A DNA stretch of 6,982 nt from Alphaproteobacteria bacterium (lineage in GTDB: Bacteria > Pseudomonadota > Alphaproteobacteria > RF32 > CAG-239): NCBI GenBank assembly GCA_017479785.1, contig JAFVBT010000004.1:1-6982 (forward strand), in the 5' to 3' direction. Below the pieces are notes generated by a model. The model saw only the letters and a program-made list of their open reading frames with translations. It did not search any database and was not told where the DNA came from. The translations under genes and the position numbers were made by a program. Positions 1 through 6,098 of the stretch are shown here, in pieces (the stretch's first letter is position 1; every line of letters begins with the position of its first letter).

Positions 1-179
1 GAGCCACCCTTTTATCAATTATTTCCTTATTTGGCTCATTGTTTTATTCACTCTGCGCCGTTTTAATCGGAATGTTGGCAGATATGACCAGCCCTTATAC
101 CGCCATGCTGTGTTTTTATATTTTGGCTTTAACGAGTAACAGTCTGTTTTTTGTTGCCCTCAAGAACACTAAAAAATAA
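1..179 (+). CDS. MFS-type membrane transporter, C-terminal fragment (5' end outside window)
   Basis: The frame is open from base 3 and ends at TAA 177-179, giving 58 residues. They read ATLLSIISLFGSLFYS..., then GMLADMTSPYTAM, then a hydrophobic stretch, and finish NTKK. Two hydrophobic segments (about residues 3-24 and 31-52) flank a short loop with the G-x-LAD motif. The ATLLSI...SL.YS...GMLAD pattern is typical of the region around the last two helices of major facilitator superfamily drug or sugar-type exporters, and a short basic cytoplasmic tail fits the end of such a protein. It would sit in the inner membrane. The substrate cannot be told from this fragment. Family assignment is by pattern only, so another 12-helix carrier family remains possible. 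Confidence 0.6.
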   Translation, partial: ATLLSIISLFGSLFYSLCAVLIGMLADMTSPYTAMLCFYILALTSNSLFFVALKNTKK

Positions 180-243
180 CAACAGGATTTTTTTGCTTGC
201 TTTCTCCAAGATTTTCGTCTAAAATCGTCTTTAGAATTGAAAT

Positions 244-249
244 TATAAT
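244..249 (+). promoter_or_regulatory. Candidate -10 box (TATAAT) for the 291-1136 gene
   Basis: A perfect TATAAT lies 42 nt before the first possible start codon of the next gene. No good -35 hexamer is found 16-18 nt upstream (the sequence there is AAAATC-like). The promoter is therefore either activator-dependent or a chance match in AT-rich DNA. A weak hairpin, GATTTT 210-215 / AAAATC 221-226, occupies the place where a -35 would be. Confidence 0.35.
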
Positions 250-257
250 GTAGTTAT

Positions 258-281
258 TTAAGAACCTCATTAAGAACCTCA
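258..281 (+). repeat. Tandem 12-bp direct repeat in the leader of the 291-1136 gene
   Basis: TTAAGAACCTCA occurs twice head to tail (258-269 and 270-281) without mismatch, just downstream of the TATAAT at 244-249. It could be an operator with two half-sites or a small replication-slippage duplication. The sequence alone does not decide between them. Confidence 0.6.
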
Positions 282-295
282 CGACAAGGCGTGAG
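278..295 (+). promoter_or_regulatory. Perfect 6-bp dyad/hairpin over the possible GTG start
   Basis: CTCACG (278-283) and CGTGAG (290-295) are perfect inverted copies separated by ACAAGG. The only Shine-Dalgarno-like sequence nearby (AAGG 286-289) lies in the loop, and the GTG at 291 lies in the 3' arm. In RNA this could be a small hairpin influencing initiation; in DNA it could be an operator. The function is inferred only from position. Confidence 0.35.
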
Positions 296-1136
296 TAATT
301 ATAGTATTATGGCTTATACAAAAGACCAAGAAAGTCTCAAGCTGCTTGGTGTTTCCGAGAAGTTTGAGCCGTTGTTTGACAACGTTTTCAGGGGTGAAGA
401 TGGTGGAATTTATGCCGCATACGGCGAGACAATGCACTTGCTGGCAAAAAATTCCGATGCTTATCGCATTGTTACGGATGCGGCAAAACTCCCTGATGAT
501 ATGGCGGAACTGCAAAAGAAAATTTACACTCCAAGTACATATGGTTATGAACTTAGAATGTATGCAGAGCTTTTGTACGTCCAGTGGATAGGCACAAACT
601 TTACGTTTGTGGCGGAAAGTATCTATCCGCACAAACAGAAAGTATTTGTCAAATCTCCAACAGATTATGTAGAACTGCCGGAGTGGAACTATATCCACAT
701 TGGAGGAACAGCTAATGCCTTGATTTGTGGCGGAATCCCGATGATTAAAGAGGGTGATTGCTACAAAATTATTGAGCTTGTGCCGTTTATTGAGGTTGCT
801 TCCAACAGTACACTTTACTGGGCAGGTAATAAAGACCTTATGGAAATATACTACAAAACGGCGGGACCGGAATATCGCTATTTCGGGAGCATTGAGAAGT
901 TCACCCAGACGGCTGTCAGCAATCTGCTTGAAGTCAAGAAAGATGAAGGCAAGTATGCCCTGTATCACCTTGGCGAAAGGCCGCATCTCATAGCATATTC
1001 ACCGCATGAGGACGGTTTCAAGATTAACAAAACAACCGGTACGGTCGTTTGCAACTTGGCAATCTGCAGCTGTGGTGTACAGGATATAACCCGCACCTTC
1101 GTCTTCAAAAACGGACGATACGAAAGGCAACTTTGA
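291..1136 (+). CDS. Hypothetical soluble protein, family not recognised
   Basis: An open frame of 281 codons ends at TGA 1134-1136, nine bases before an intrinsic terminator, so it is very likely a real single-gene unit. I do not recognise the family. The protein has no signal peptide and no membrane helix. It is rich in aromatic residues and looks like a compact alpha/beta cytoplasmic protein. Visible points are a GGIYAAYGETMHLLAK block (about 38-53), an aromatic stretch around 84-106, an IHIGGTANALICGGIP segment (about 135-150), and a C-terminal C-x4-C-x-C cluster (C254, C259, C261) with two further cysteines at 146 and 157. Such a cluster could bind metal or be redox active, but that is inference. 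The start is uncertain: GTG 291 has AAGG only one base away, while ATG 309 gives a 275-residue protein without a clear ribosome site. No neighbour suggests a function. Confidence 0.75.
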   Translation: MSNYSIMAYTKDQESLKLLGVSEKFEPLFDNVFRGEDGGIYAAYGETMHLLAKNSDAYRIVTDAAKLPDDMAELQKKIYTPSTYGYELRMYAELLYVQWIGTNFTFVAESIYPHKQKVFVKSPTDYVELPEWNYIHIGGTANALICGGIPMIKEGDCYKIIELVPFIEVASNSTLYWAGNKDLMEIYYKTAGPEYRYFGSIEKFTQTAVSNLLEVKKDEGKYALYHLGERPHLIAYSPHEDGFKINKTTGTVVCNLAICSCGVQDITRTFVFKNGRYERQL

Positions 1137-1144
1137 ACTCCGAG

Positions 1145-1180
1145 AGCTGTTGGCAGAAATGCTGACAGCTTTTTGTTTTT
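1145..1180 (+). terminator. Intrinsic terminator after the 291-1136 gene
   Basis: AGCTGTTGGCA (1145-1155) pairs with TGCTGACAGCT (1160-1170) over 11 positions with two G-U wobbles, closed by a GAAA tetraloop. It is followed directly by TTTTTGTTTTT-type sequence. A second weaker hairpin (AACTG 1207-1211, loop TCGG, CAGTT 1216-1220) has a T6 run starting at 1226, five bases later, and may serve as a back-up. Confidence 0.85.
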
Positions 1181-1234
1181 GCGTAACGGCTTTGGGTAAT
1201 TTTTCTAACTGTCGGCAGTTGAGAGTTTTTTCTA

Positions 1235-1262
1235 TTGAAAATCAGGCTAAAATGCTTATGAT
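1235..1262 (+). promoter_or_regulatory. Sigma-70-type promoter for the peroxiredoxin-transporter unit
   Basis: TTGAAA (1235-1240) and TATGAT (1257-1262) are separated by 16 bases. Each hexamer differs from consensus at one position. Transcription would start near 1269, giving a leader of about 23 nt that just contains the AGGAG ribosome site (1281-1285) of the peroxiredoxin gene. The position right after a terminator supports a new transcription unit. Confidence 0.6.
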
Positions 1263-1291
1263 ATATACAAATAAAGCCAAAGGAGAACATT

Positions 1292-1732
1292 ATGATTTTA
1301 CAAGCAATTGATAAAGCCGGAAATATCACTGAGTTCAGCGAAAAGAATTTAACCGGTTCAAAAACCGTTTTGTATTTCTATCCGAAAGATAACACTTCGG
1401 GTTGCACAAAAGAAGCTTGTGATTTCAGAGATAATATTAATCGGCTGTTGCCATATGCGCAGGTAATAGGTATTAGTCCCGACAGTGTGGCGAGCCATCA
1501 AAAATTTCAGCAAAAACAAAATCTTAATTTTATGCTGGTTGCCGATGTAAATCATGAATTGGCCTTAAAATACGGTGTTTGGAAAGAAAAGTCTATGTAT
1601 GGACGCAAATATATGGGAATAGAGCGTTCCACTTTTATTATAGATGCACAAGGAAAAATTATCAAAGAATGGCGCAAAGTCAAAGTTGCCGGCCATGTTG
1701 ACGAGGTTTTACAAGCACTGCAAGAAGTTTAA
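1292..1732 (+). CDS. bcp: Thioredoxin-dependent peroxiredoxin, BCP/PrxQ family
   Basis: This cytoplasmic peroxidase reduces hydrogen peroxide and organic hydroperoxides and is recycled by thioredoxin. The hallmark is YFYPKDNTSGCTKEACDFRD at about residues 28-47. C38 is the expected peroxidatic cysteine and C43 the resolving cysteine five residues on, the spacing of atypical two-cysteine BCP proteins. The conserved active-site arginine is R112 in GIERSTFIID, after the LALKYGVW segment. At 146 residues it is slightly shorter than the usual 150-160. The shortage is at the N-terminus, which lacks the common GDxAPDFxLPD stretch and starts MILQAIDKAGN. The start is well supported by AGGAG six bases upstream (1281-1285). 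It leads a two-gene unit with the transporter that begins 5 nt after its stop. Confidence 0.93.
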   Translation: MILQAIDKAGNITEFSEKNLTGSKTVLYFYPKDNTSGCTKEACDFRDNINRLLPYAQVIGISPDSVASHQKFQQKQNLNFMLVADVNHELALKYGVWKEKSMYGRKYMGIERSTFIIDAQGKIIKEWRKVKVAGHVDEVLQALQEV

Positions 1733-1737
1733 AACAT

Positions 1738-2616
1738 ATGAGTAACCAACGATATACTGCCGTTTTGGCGACCTTATTCGGTTCGTGTTCCGATGCCACA
1801 CTTGATTATGCGGTCAGCCGTTACAATGTTCATAAAATGGTGTTTTTGTTGACACTGATTGCTTTTATCGGGCAATTGGTTATCGGCGCGTTTATAGGCA
1901 TTGAATGTACGTTTAAGGCGTTGCCGTATGTAATATTGCACGGTGTGCTGATTCAGCTCGGGTATATTTGTTTTATCAAGGCCTTAAAATATATTCCGAT
2001 TGCCTTAATCGGCTTAATTCAAAGCGGTAATCTGTTTATAGCTATGATTATTGATTCTGTTCTGGGTTATATCACACTATCGTTGAACTTTGCGGCGCTA
2101 TTGGTACTGTTTGTTTTTGCCATTGCACTTTTCACGCTTAATTCCATGCAAGAAAAAGACAATACTTTCAAAACGGTTAAGCCGATAGGGATTGTGTTAA
2201 CGCTCGGAACAATGTTATTTTATATCATTGCAACCTATTTTATTAAGATTGCGGCGGCATATGGTGCCAACGAAATCACACTCAATATCAGTTATTATCT
2301 GGCGGCACTGCCGTATTTCGGGTATCTCTCGCTTAAGGGGAAAGATGACAATAAGAAGAATATATCCAATCCGCACTGGTGGAACGGCTTTTATTTTTTA
2401 GCGGTTGTCATCGGTATTTTGGAAACGATTTACTATGTGTTGGAAACGTTCAGTTTTATTAACGATGCACCGACGATTGTGGTGGCGATTAAGCAAATGG
2501 GCATTTTTGTAATGTTTTTCCTCTCGGTGTTGTTTAGAACAGATAAATTCACCAAGCCGAAACTTCTTGCACTGATTTTGGGCTTTCTCGCCATCATCGG
2601 ACTGTATTTTAATTAA
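1738..2616 (+). CDS. EamA/DMT-superfamily inner-membrane transporter
   Basis: This 292-residue, very hydrophobic protein has about ten predicted membrane helices (roughly 6-23, 33-55, 60-82, 86-108, 116-135, 149-172, 182-199, 216-238, 244-265, 274-291). They form two five-helix halves joined by a charged loop (QEKDNTFKTVKP, about 138-149). Helix number, length and the second-half ending (AIKQMGIFVMFF...KLLALILGFLAIIGLYF) match the drug/metabolite transporter fold, in which each half is one EamA unit. The substrate cannot be read from the sequence; metabolite or amino-acid export is common in the superfamily. The ATG is 5 nt after the peroxiredoxin stop, and only a weak AAGAAG (1722-1727) precedes it, so translation is probably coupled to the upstream gene. 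No clear terminator follows; the palindrome at 2621-2657 lacks a T run. Confidence 0.8.
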   Translation: MSNQRYTAVLATLFGSCSDATLDYAVSRYNVHKMVFLLTLIAFIGQLVIGAFIGIECTFKALPYVILHGVLIQLGYICFIKALKYIPIALIGLIQSGNLFIAMIIDSVLGYITLSLNFAALLVLFVFAIALFTLNSMQEKDNTFKTVKPIGIVLTLGTMLFYIIATYFIKIAAAYGANEITLNISYYLAALPYFGYLSLKGKDDNKKNISNPHWWNGFYFLAVVIGILETIYYVLETFSFINDAPTIVVAIKQMGIFVMFFLSVLFRTDKFTKPKLLALILGFLAIIGLYFN

Positions 2617-2620
2617 AAAA

Positions 2621-2657
2621 TGTCATCCCTCGTTTTCGTCAGAAAACGTCAAGGGAT
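2621..2657. repeat. Palindromic intergenic repeat (TGTCATCCCT type)
   Basis: An outer arm ATCCCT (2625-2630) pairs with AGGGAT (2652-2657). An inner arm CGTTTTC (2631-2637) pairs with GAAAACG (2642-2648) around a GTCA loop, with three unpaired bases (TCA, 2649-2651) on the 3' side. The TGTCATCCC...GGGAT layout resembles short palindromic elements scattered between genes of alphaproteobacteria. There is no T run on either side, so a plain intrinsic terminator is less likely. Whether it is repeated elsewhere in this genome cannot be seen here. Confidence 0.6.
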
Positions 2658-2707
2658 CTTCCGATTAATTCGTTGACACATATAAACAAATATAATACTT
2701 TGAAAAT

Positions 2708-3067
2708 ATGAAGAATATGTATGTTTATATAATGACGAATCAGAATAATACCACATTGTATGTTTGAGTGACAAATGATTTGGTTCGCCGCGTATGGGAG
2801 CATAAGAACGACATGCATAAGGGTTTTACCTGTAAATATAATTTACATAAACTAGTTTACCTTGAAGTTTATGAAGATGAAAAGACGGCTATTGAACGCG
2901 AAAAATATCTGAAAAAATGCTATAAGAAGACAAAGAAAAAACTCATTGCCGAACAAAATCCTCAATGGAATGATTTATGTAATGGCATGGTTTCTGCGGT
3001 AGATGCAGATACTTACCCCCCCCGCTGCCATAAACTGCGAGAGAGTTTTGTTTTTAATACCAGGTAG
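2708..3067 (+). pseudogene. GIY-YIG endonuclease-like gene with an in-frame TGA at the YIG glycine
   Basis: Reading from ATG 2708, the frame gives MKNMYVYIMTNQNNTTLYV, then TGA (2765-2767), then VTNDLVRRVWEHKNDMHKG and onward to TAG 3065-3067. This is the layout of the small single-domain GIY-YIG proteins (UPF0213/YhbQ-like, normally about 80-100 residues). YVYI corresponds to GIY, LYV-stop-V to YIG, and the helix LVRRVWEHK carries the arginine. The glutamate follows in AIEREKYLK, and NPQWNDL closes the domain with the conserved asparagine. The stop falls where glycine is expected, so one GGA-to-TGA change explains it. The rest of the frame is intact, which points to recent inactivation or a base-calling error. 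GTG 2768 could restart a 99-residue fragment, but it would lack both motif halves. The last 28 or so residues after NPQWNDL are an unusual tail that crosses a C8 run (3016-3023). Confidence 0.8.
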
Positions 3068-3102
3068 TTCTTTCAAATCCGCTCAAAGCTTGCCTGAAAA
3101 AA

Positions 3103-5772
3103 TCAGAAGTTATACTTCAAATTAATCTGTCCGCTGTGATCTTGATAATGATGACGGAATTTGCCTTCATAACCAACGAAAAACTGCGTATTGTCGCTTA
3201 AATCCGTTGTAACACCGGTGCCGATTTCTACACCGAAACGATTCAGCGCCTTACCGTTAACGTTATATGAAGAACCATTCGGCAATGTAACGGTAGATTT
3301 TACATCATCATGCGCCACATCGTAGGTAAACGCTAACTTGGCTTCCGGTTTAAAACGCATTCCGTTTGCCAAAGTCATTGAATGGCTGACTTTTGAGCCG
3401 ATAACCGCCGTTACAATATCTGAATTACGACTTTTGATACGCTGTTTGGCTGCATCGGTGTATGTATCCGTTTTGATATGAACATAGCGCAATCCGGTTT
3501 CCGGCGTAACAATCGCATATTTTGTATGGAGGTCATAACCAGTCATAACCTGCATACCGAAGGTTTCGGCATCATATTTTGCCTTAACATTATTACCGGC
3601 AACATTTTTATCTTCTTCATAATCGGACCAACCGTACGATAAAATACCGTTCACATACCAATCGTTCGGTTTGTATTCACCGTACAATAAAGCCGAATGA
3701 GTTTTAACATCGGTATCACGTCCCGTTGCATCAATATTTGTTTTGCTGTATGCGTAACCCAAACCGACTTTAACAGCGTGATTGAGTTTCTTTTCTATAC
3801 CTAATGCTGTTCCCCATGTGTCAGAAGAAAATCCGCCGGAATGGCCGTTTTTGCTTAATTTGGCATGATTCAACAAACCCTGCGCCCACAAGGAAACATC
3901 GTTGAACGCGTCGCCCGAGGATATGCCGTTTGCATGACCGTGCGAACCGCCGTTTAATTGTGAGCCGACGGCATTGAAAATTTGATTGGCTGTTTCTGAT
4001 TGCGTTTGTTGAACAATCGGAGCTGCCGATGGTGCCAGTGTTCTTAAGGCTTCGGCATAGCCGACGGCATTATATTGTGACAACTCATCCAACAAACCTT
4101 TAATGCTTGCCATAATGTTGCTGTCAAAGACATCCAAACTGTCCCAAGCGTCTGCGATACCTGTTTCAGAACCGCCGACTTCGGCTACTCGGTCTCTGGC
4201 CGATTTAAGATACTCAACATCAAATGTGCCGTCGTTATTCAAAATAATTCTGAAACGGCCGTTTGATAAATCTTTGTTTTCAGCGGCAACTTGCCCGTTG
4301 ATAAATTTCACATTCTTAAATTTGTCACCGACTTTCATAGTTCTGTCATGTGATATTGTGACGGATGCACCGTCTTTGAAAATGACATCGGCATTTAAAA
4401 CACCATGAGCCGAATGGCTGTCCATTGTAACGCCGAAGGTTGATCCCTTGTAAAAAATAACCGGACCGGTAATTGTCGGTTTATTTTTACCGATTTCCAA
4501 CGTACCCTTATTTAAGACACCAACAGCACTTTTTATAAGAGCCTTGTTATGGCTTAATCTTAAGATACCTCCGTTGGCAACGGCAACCGGCGAACTTCCC
4601 TCAATGTTGGCTATTGAATTCAATGTACCTCTGATATTCATAACACCCTTATCGGTTATCATGAAACCGGTATTTCCGAAAGATTCTCCGTTCAAACTGA
4701 CATTTGAAAGGGTTGCATTGACATTGATATTTAATGTACCGCCGGCAATGGTAACATAATCTTTGCCGGTAATCTGATTATTCCCGTTGATATTAACCGT
4801 GCCGCCGGTCATTCTGAAATTGCCGTAAGCACCGTCTAAACGCCCGAAATCCTTAAAAATACTATCCTGATTTTTGAAAGTATAATCCTCATCGGCAGCA
4901 TCATAAAAGGCTAAAGATACAATTTGTGCCTCATCGGAAAAGTTAACCTCACCCCCGCTGATGGTAATATCATTTGTTGCCAACATAATACTTTGTCCGG
5001 ACAAATTGATTTTTCCGCCTTCAATCGTCAAATTACCATATTGTTTGCCCAATCGATATTGTTTTAATTCGGTATCTTCGCCCTTCATGAAATCTTCATA
5101 GTTGTCAACAACCGCATCAGCGGTCATACCTGACTTGCCCTTTAAGTTCAGGGTTACGCCGTCTTTAACAATAAAGTTAATTCGGTCATCACCGATACCC
5201 ATAGGGTTATTACCATCAACATTAAGCGTCAGTTCATTTGTTAAAATGTAGCTGTTGACAGTGCCCGTAGGAGCCGCATAATTCTTTCCGGCCAAAACAA
5301 AGTCATTAGCCTCCTCGTGACCGAAAGTCATTGTAGTAATGTCGGTGTTTCGGGTTATGATTTTATCGGCAATCAAAGTGGATGAAGCCACATCAAAACG
5401 GGTATTTTCAGCTTTGAATGTACCTTCAACTTCCAAAGTTGCTTCGCCGATTTGGAACGGGTATTCTATACTCGGTTTGCCTTCACCTTCAAATTTATTG
5501 GGATCGTAGGTTATAACAACACCTTCAATTGGCTCGTGATCGGCATCCCAAAAATCACCATGCAGGTAGACTTCTTTGGCTTTAGCGTAGTTTCCGCCCA
5601 CATCACTCAGAAAACTGTCAAAAAAGACAACACCGGTATCAATATCAATTTTATCATATTGACCTGCCGGTAAAAAAGCCGCTGTTTTGGATACAACAAA
5701 ATCTTCCGCTCTTGCGCCGCCTGCAAATGTTACGGCAATAAGAGCAGTTGAAAGCAAAAGATTATTTTTCAT
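3103..5772 (-). CDS. Type V autotransporter (beta-helix passenger plus C-terminal beta-barrel)
   Basis: This is an 889-residue surface protein. Residues 1-22 are a Sec signal peptide (basic MKNN, hydrophobic LLLSTALIAVTFAG, cleavage at GARA/ED). The passenger, about 23-540, contains repeated beta-helix rungs such as NLTIEGGKINLSG (247-259), DITISGGEVNFS (268-279), NFRMTGGTVNING (318-330) and VTIAGGTLNIN (340-350). A helical linker (about 555-605, with ALRTLAPSAAP) precedes the autotransporter barrel (about 620-889), which ends GQINLKYNF with the terminal phenylalanine used in barrel assembly. No cysteine is present, as is usual for this pathway. I see no protease or lipase motif, so an adhesin or surface-structure role is likely but inferred. 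The ATG is preceded by AAGGAG (5778-5783) at 5 nt. It lies 12 nt after infA. No clear terminator is seen after its TGA. Confidence 0.92.
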   Translation of the reverse strand: MKNNLLLSTALIAVTFAGGARAEDFVVSKTAAFLPAGQYDKIDIDTGVVFFDSFLSDVGGNYAKAKEVYLHGDFWDADHEPIEGVVITYDPNKFEGEGKPSIEYPFQIGEATLEVEGTFKAENTRFDVASSTLIADKIITRNTDITTMTFGHEEANDFVLAGKNYAAPTGTVNSYILTNELTLNVDGNNPMGIGDDRINFIVKDGVTLNLKGKSGMTADAVVDNYEDFMKGEDTELKQYRLGKQYGNLTIEGGKINLSGQSIMLATNDITISGGEVNFSDEAQIVSLAFYDAADEDYTFKNQDSIFKDFGRLDGAYGNFRMTGGTVNINGNNQITGKDYVTIAGGTLNINVNATLSNVSLNGESFGNTGFMITDKGVMNIRGTLNSIANIEGSSPVAVANGGILRLSHNKALIKSAVGVLNKGTLEIGKNKPTITGPVIFYKGSTFGVTMDSHSAHGVLNADVIFKDGASVTISHDRTMKVGDKFKNVKFINGQVAAENKDLSNGRFRIILNNDGTFDVEYLKSARDRVAEVGGSETGIADAWDSLDVFDSNIMASIKGLLDELSQYNAVGYAEALRTLAPSAAPIVQQTQSETANQIFNAVGSQLNGGSHGHANGISSGDAFNDVSLWAQGLLNHAKLSKNGHSGGFSSDTWGTALGIEKKLNHAVKVGLGYAYSKTNIDATGRDTDVKTHSALLYGEYKPNDWYVNGILSYGWSDYEEDKNVAGNNVKAKYDAETFGMQVMTGYDLHTKYAIVTPETGLRYVHIKTDTYTDAAKQRIKSRNSDIVTAVIGSKVSHSMTLANGMRFKPEAKLAFTYDVAHDDVKSTVTLPNGSSYNVNGKALNRFGVEIGTGVTTDLSDNTQFFVGYEGKFRHHYQDHSGQINLKYNF

Positions 5773-5777
5773 GGCAA

Positions 5778-5783
5778 CTCCTT
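5778..5783 (-). promoter_or_regulatory. Strong ribosome binding site of the autotransporter gene
   Basis: On the minus strand AAGGAG lies five bases before the ATG and begins immediately after the base that follows the infA stop codon. The whole gap of 12 nt is used by this site. There is no room for a promoter in the gap, so the autotransporter is translated from the infA message or from a start inside infA. Confidence 0.75.
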
Positions 5784-5784
5784 G

Positions 5785-6006
5785 TTAATCTTTATGGCGG
5801 AAAGTAATGCGTCCTTTGGTTAAGTCGTAAGGTGTCATTTCAATATCAACCTTGTCGCCGACCATAACACGAATTCTGAATTTACGCATTTTACCGGCAG
5901 TGTGTGCCAAAATTTCCACACCGTTTTCCAGTTTAACGCGAAACATGGCATTAGGCAGTTTTTCAACAACTTCACCGGTTAATTCCAATAACTCTTCTTT
6001 ACTCAT
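5785..6006 (-). CDS. infA: Translation initiation factor IF-1
   Basis: This 73-residue protein has the S1/OB fold of IF-1, which binds the ribosomal A site on the 30S subunit and works with IF-2 and IF-3 in choosing the initiator tRNA. It matches the family along its whole length: LTGEVVEKLPNAMFRVKLENG (9-29), AHTAGKMRKFRIRVMVGDKV (34-53) and TPYDLTKGRITFR (58-70). The family length is 71-73 residues. NAMFRVKLENG and AHTAGKMRK are closest to alphaproteobacterial forms. The ATG is preceded by GAGG (6013-6016) with six bases spacing. It sits between topA and an autotransporter gene, with a candidate promoter of its own upstream and the autotransporter only 12 nt downstream. Confidence 0.97.
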   Translation of the reverse strand: MSKEELLELTGEVVEKLPNAMFRVKLENGVEILAHTAGKMRKFRIRVMVGDKVDIEMTPYDLTKGRITFRHKD

Positions 6007-6038
6007 TCAATACCTCAATATTTTATACTTTTGCCAAA

Positions 6039-6067
6039 GGTATAAACGCATAAAATGAAATTTGCAA
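6039..6067 (-). promoter_or_regulatory. Candidate promoter for infA (and the autotransporter)
   Basis: On the minus strand TTGCAA (6062-6067) and TATACC (6039-6044) are 17 bases apart, each matching consensus at four of six positions. Initiation near 6032 would leave a leader of about 26 nt before the infA ATG. The region is AT-rich, so other -10-like strings exist (for example around 6022-6028). The call rests on position and spacing. Confidence 0.35.
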
Positions 6068-6074
6068 GCTATTT

Positions 6075-6098
6075 GTTAAATTTTGCCACAAAATTAAC
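6075..6098 (-). terminator. Hairpin abutting the topA stop codon, possible weak terminator or attenuator
   Basis: GTTAAATTTTG (6075-6085) and CAAAATTAAC (6089-6098) form an AT-rich stem of ten pairs with one bulged base and a three-base loop. The stem begins at the last base of the topA TAG (6098-6100). In the topA direction no T run follows, so termination would be inefficient. An RNA-end-stabilising or attenuating role is equally possible. Confidence 0.35.

Noticed and set aside
279..986. A 235-codon open frame on the minus strand
   Set aside because: It lies entirely opposite the 291-1136 gene, has no family resemblance and no gene context. The plus-strand frame has a terminator right after its stop and is the better gene.
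1105..1329. Minus-strand 74-codon open frame over the terminator and promoter region
   Set aside because: It spans an intrinsic terminator and the peroxiredoxin promoter and start, and has no supporting features.
2673..2696. Consensus TTGACA and TATAAT upstream of the GIY-YIG gene
   Set aside because: Both hexamers are perfect, but the spacer is only 12 bases, too short for a normal sigma-70 promoter. The TATAAT alone could still act as a -10 box with a poor -35.
2765..2767. TGA read as a sense codon (code 4 or code 25)
   Set aside because: TGA closes the autotransporter exactly at its terminal phenylalanine and closes the 291-1136 gene just before a terminator, so TGA is an ordinary stop here.
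3068..3102. Possible bidirectional terminator between the two convergent genes
   Set aside because: Only a four-base stem (CTGA/TCAG) around an A/T run is present. It is too weak to call.
4103..4759. Plus-strand open frames opposite the autotransporter (for example 4103-4408 and 4544-4759)
   Set aside because: They are antisense to a clear autotransporter frame and show no recognisable protein features.
3325..5700. Repeated GG-rich segments as a CRISPR or DNA-level repeat array
   Set aside because: The periodicity is at the protein level (beta-helix rungs) with irregular spacing and no conserved DNA repeat.
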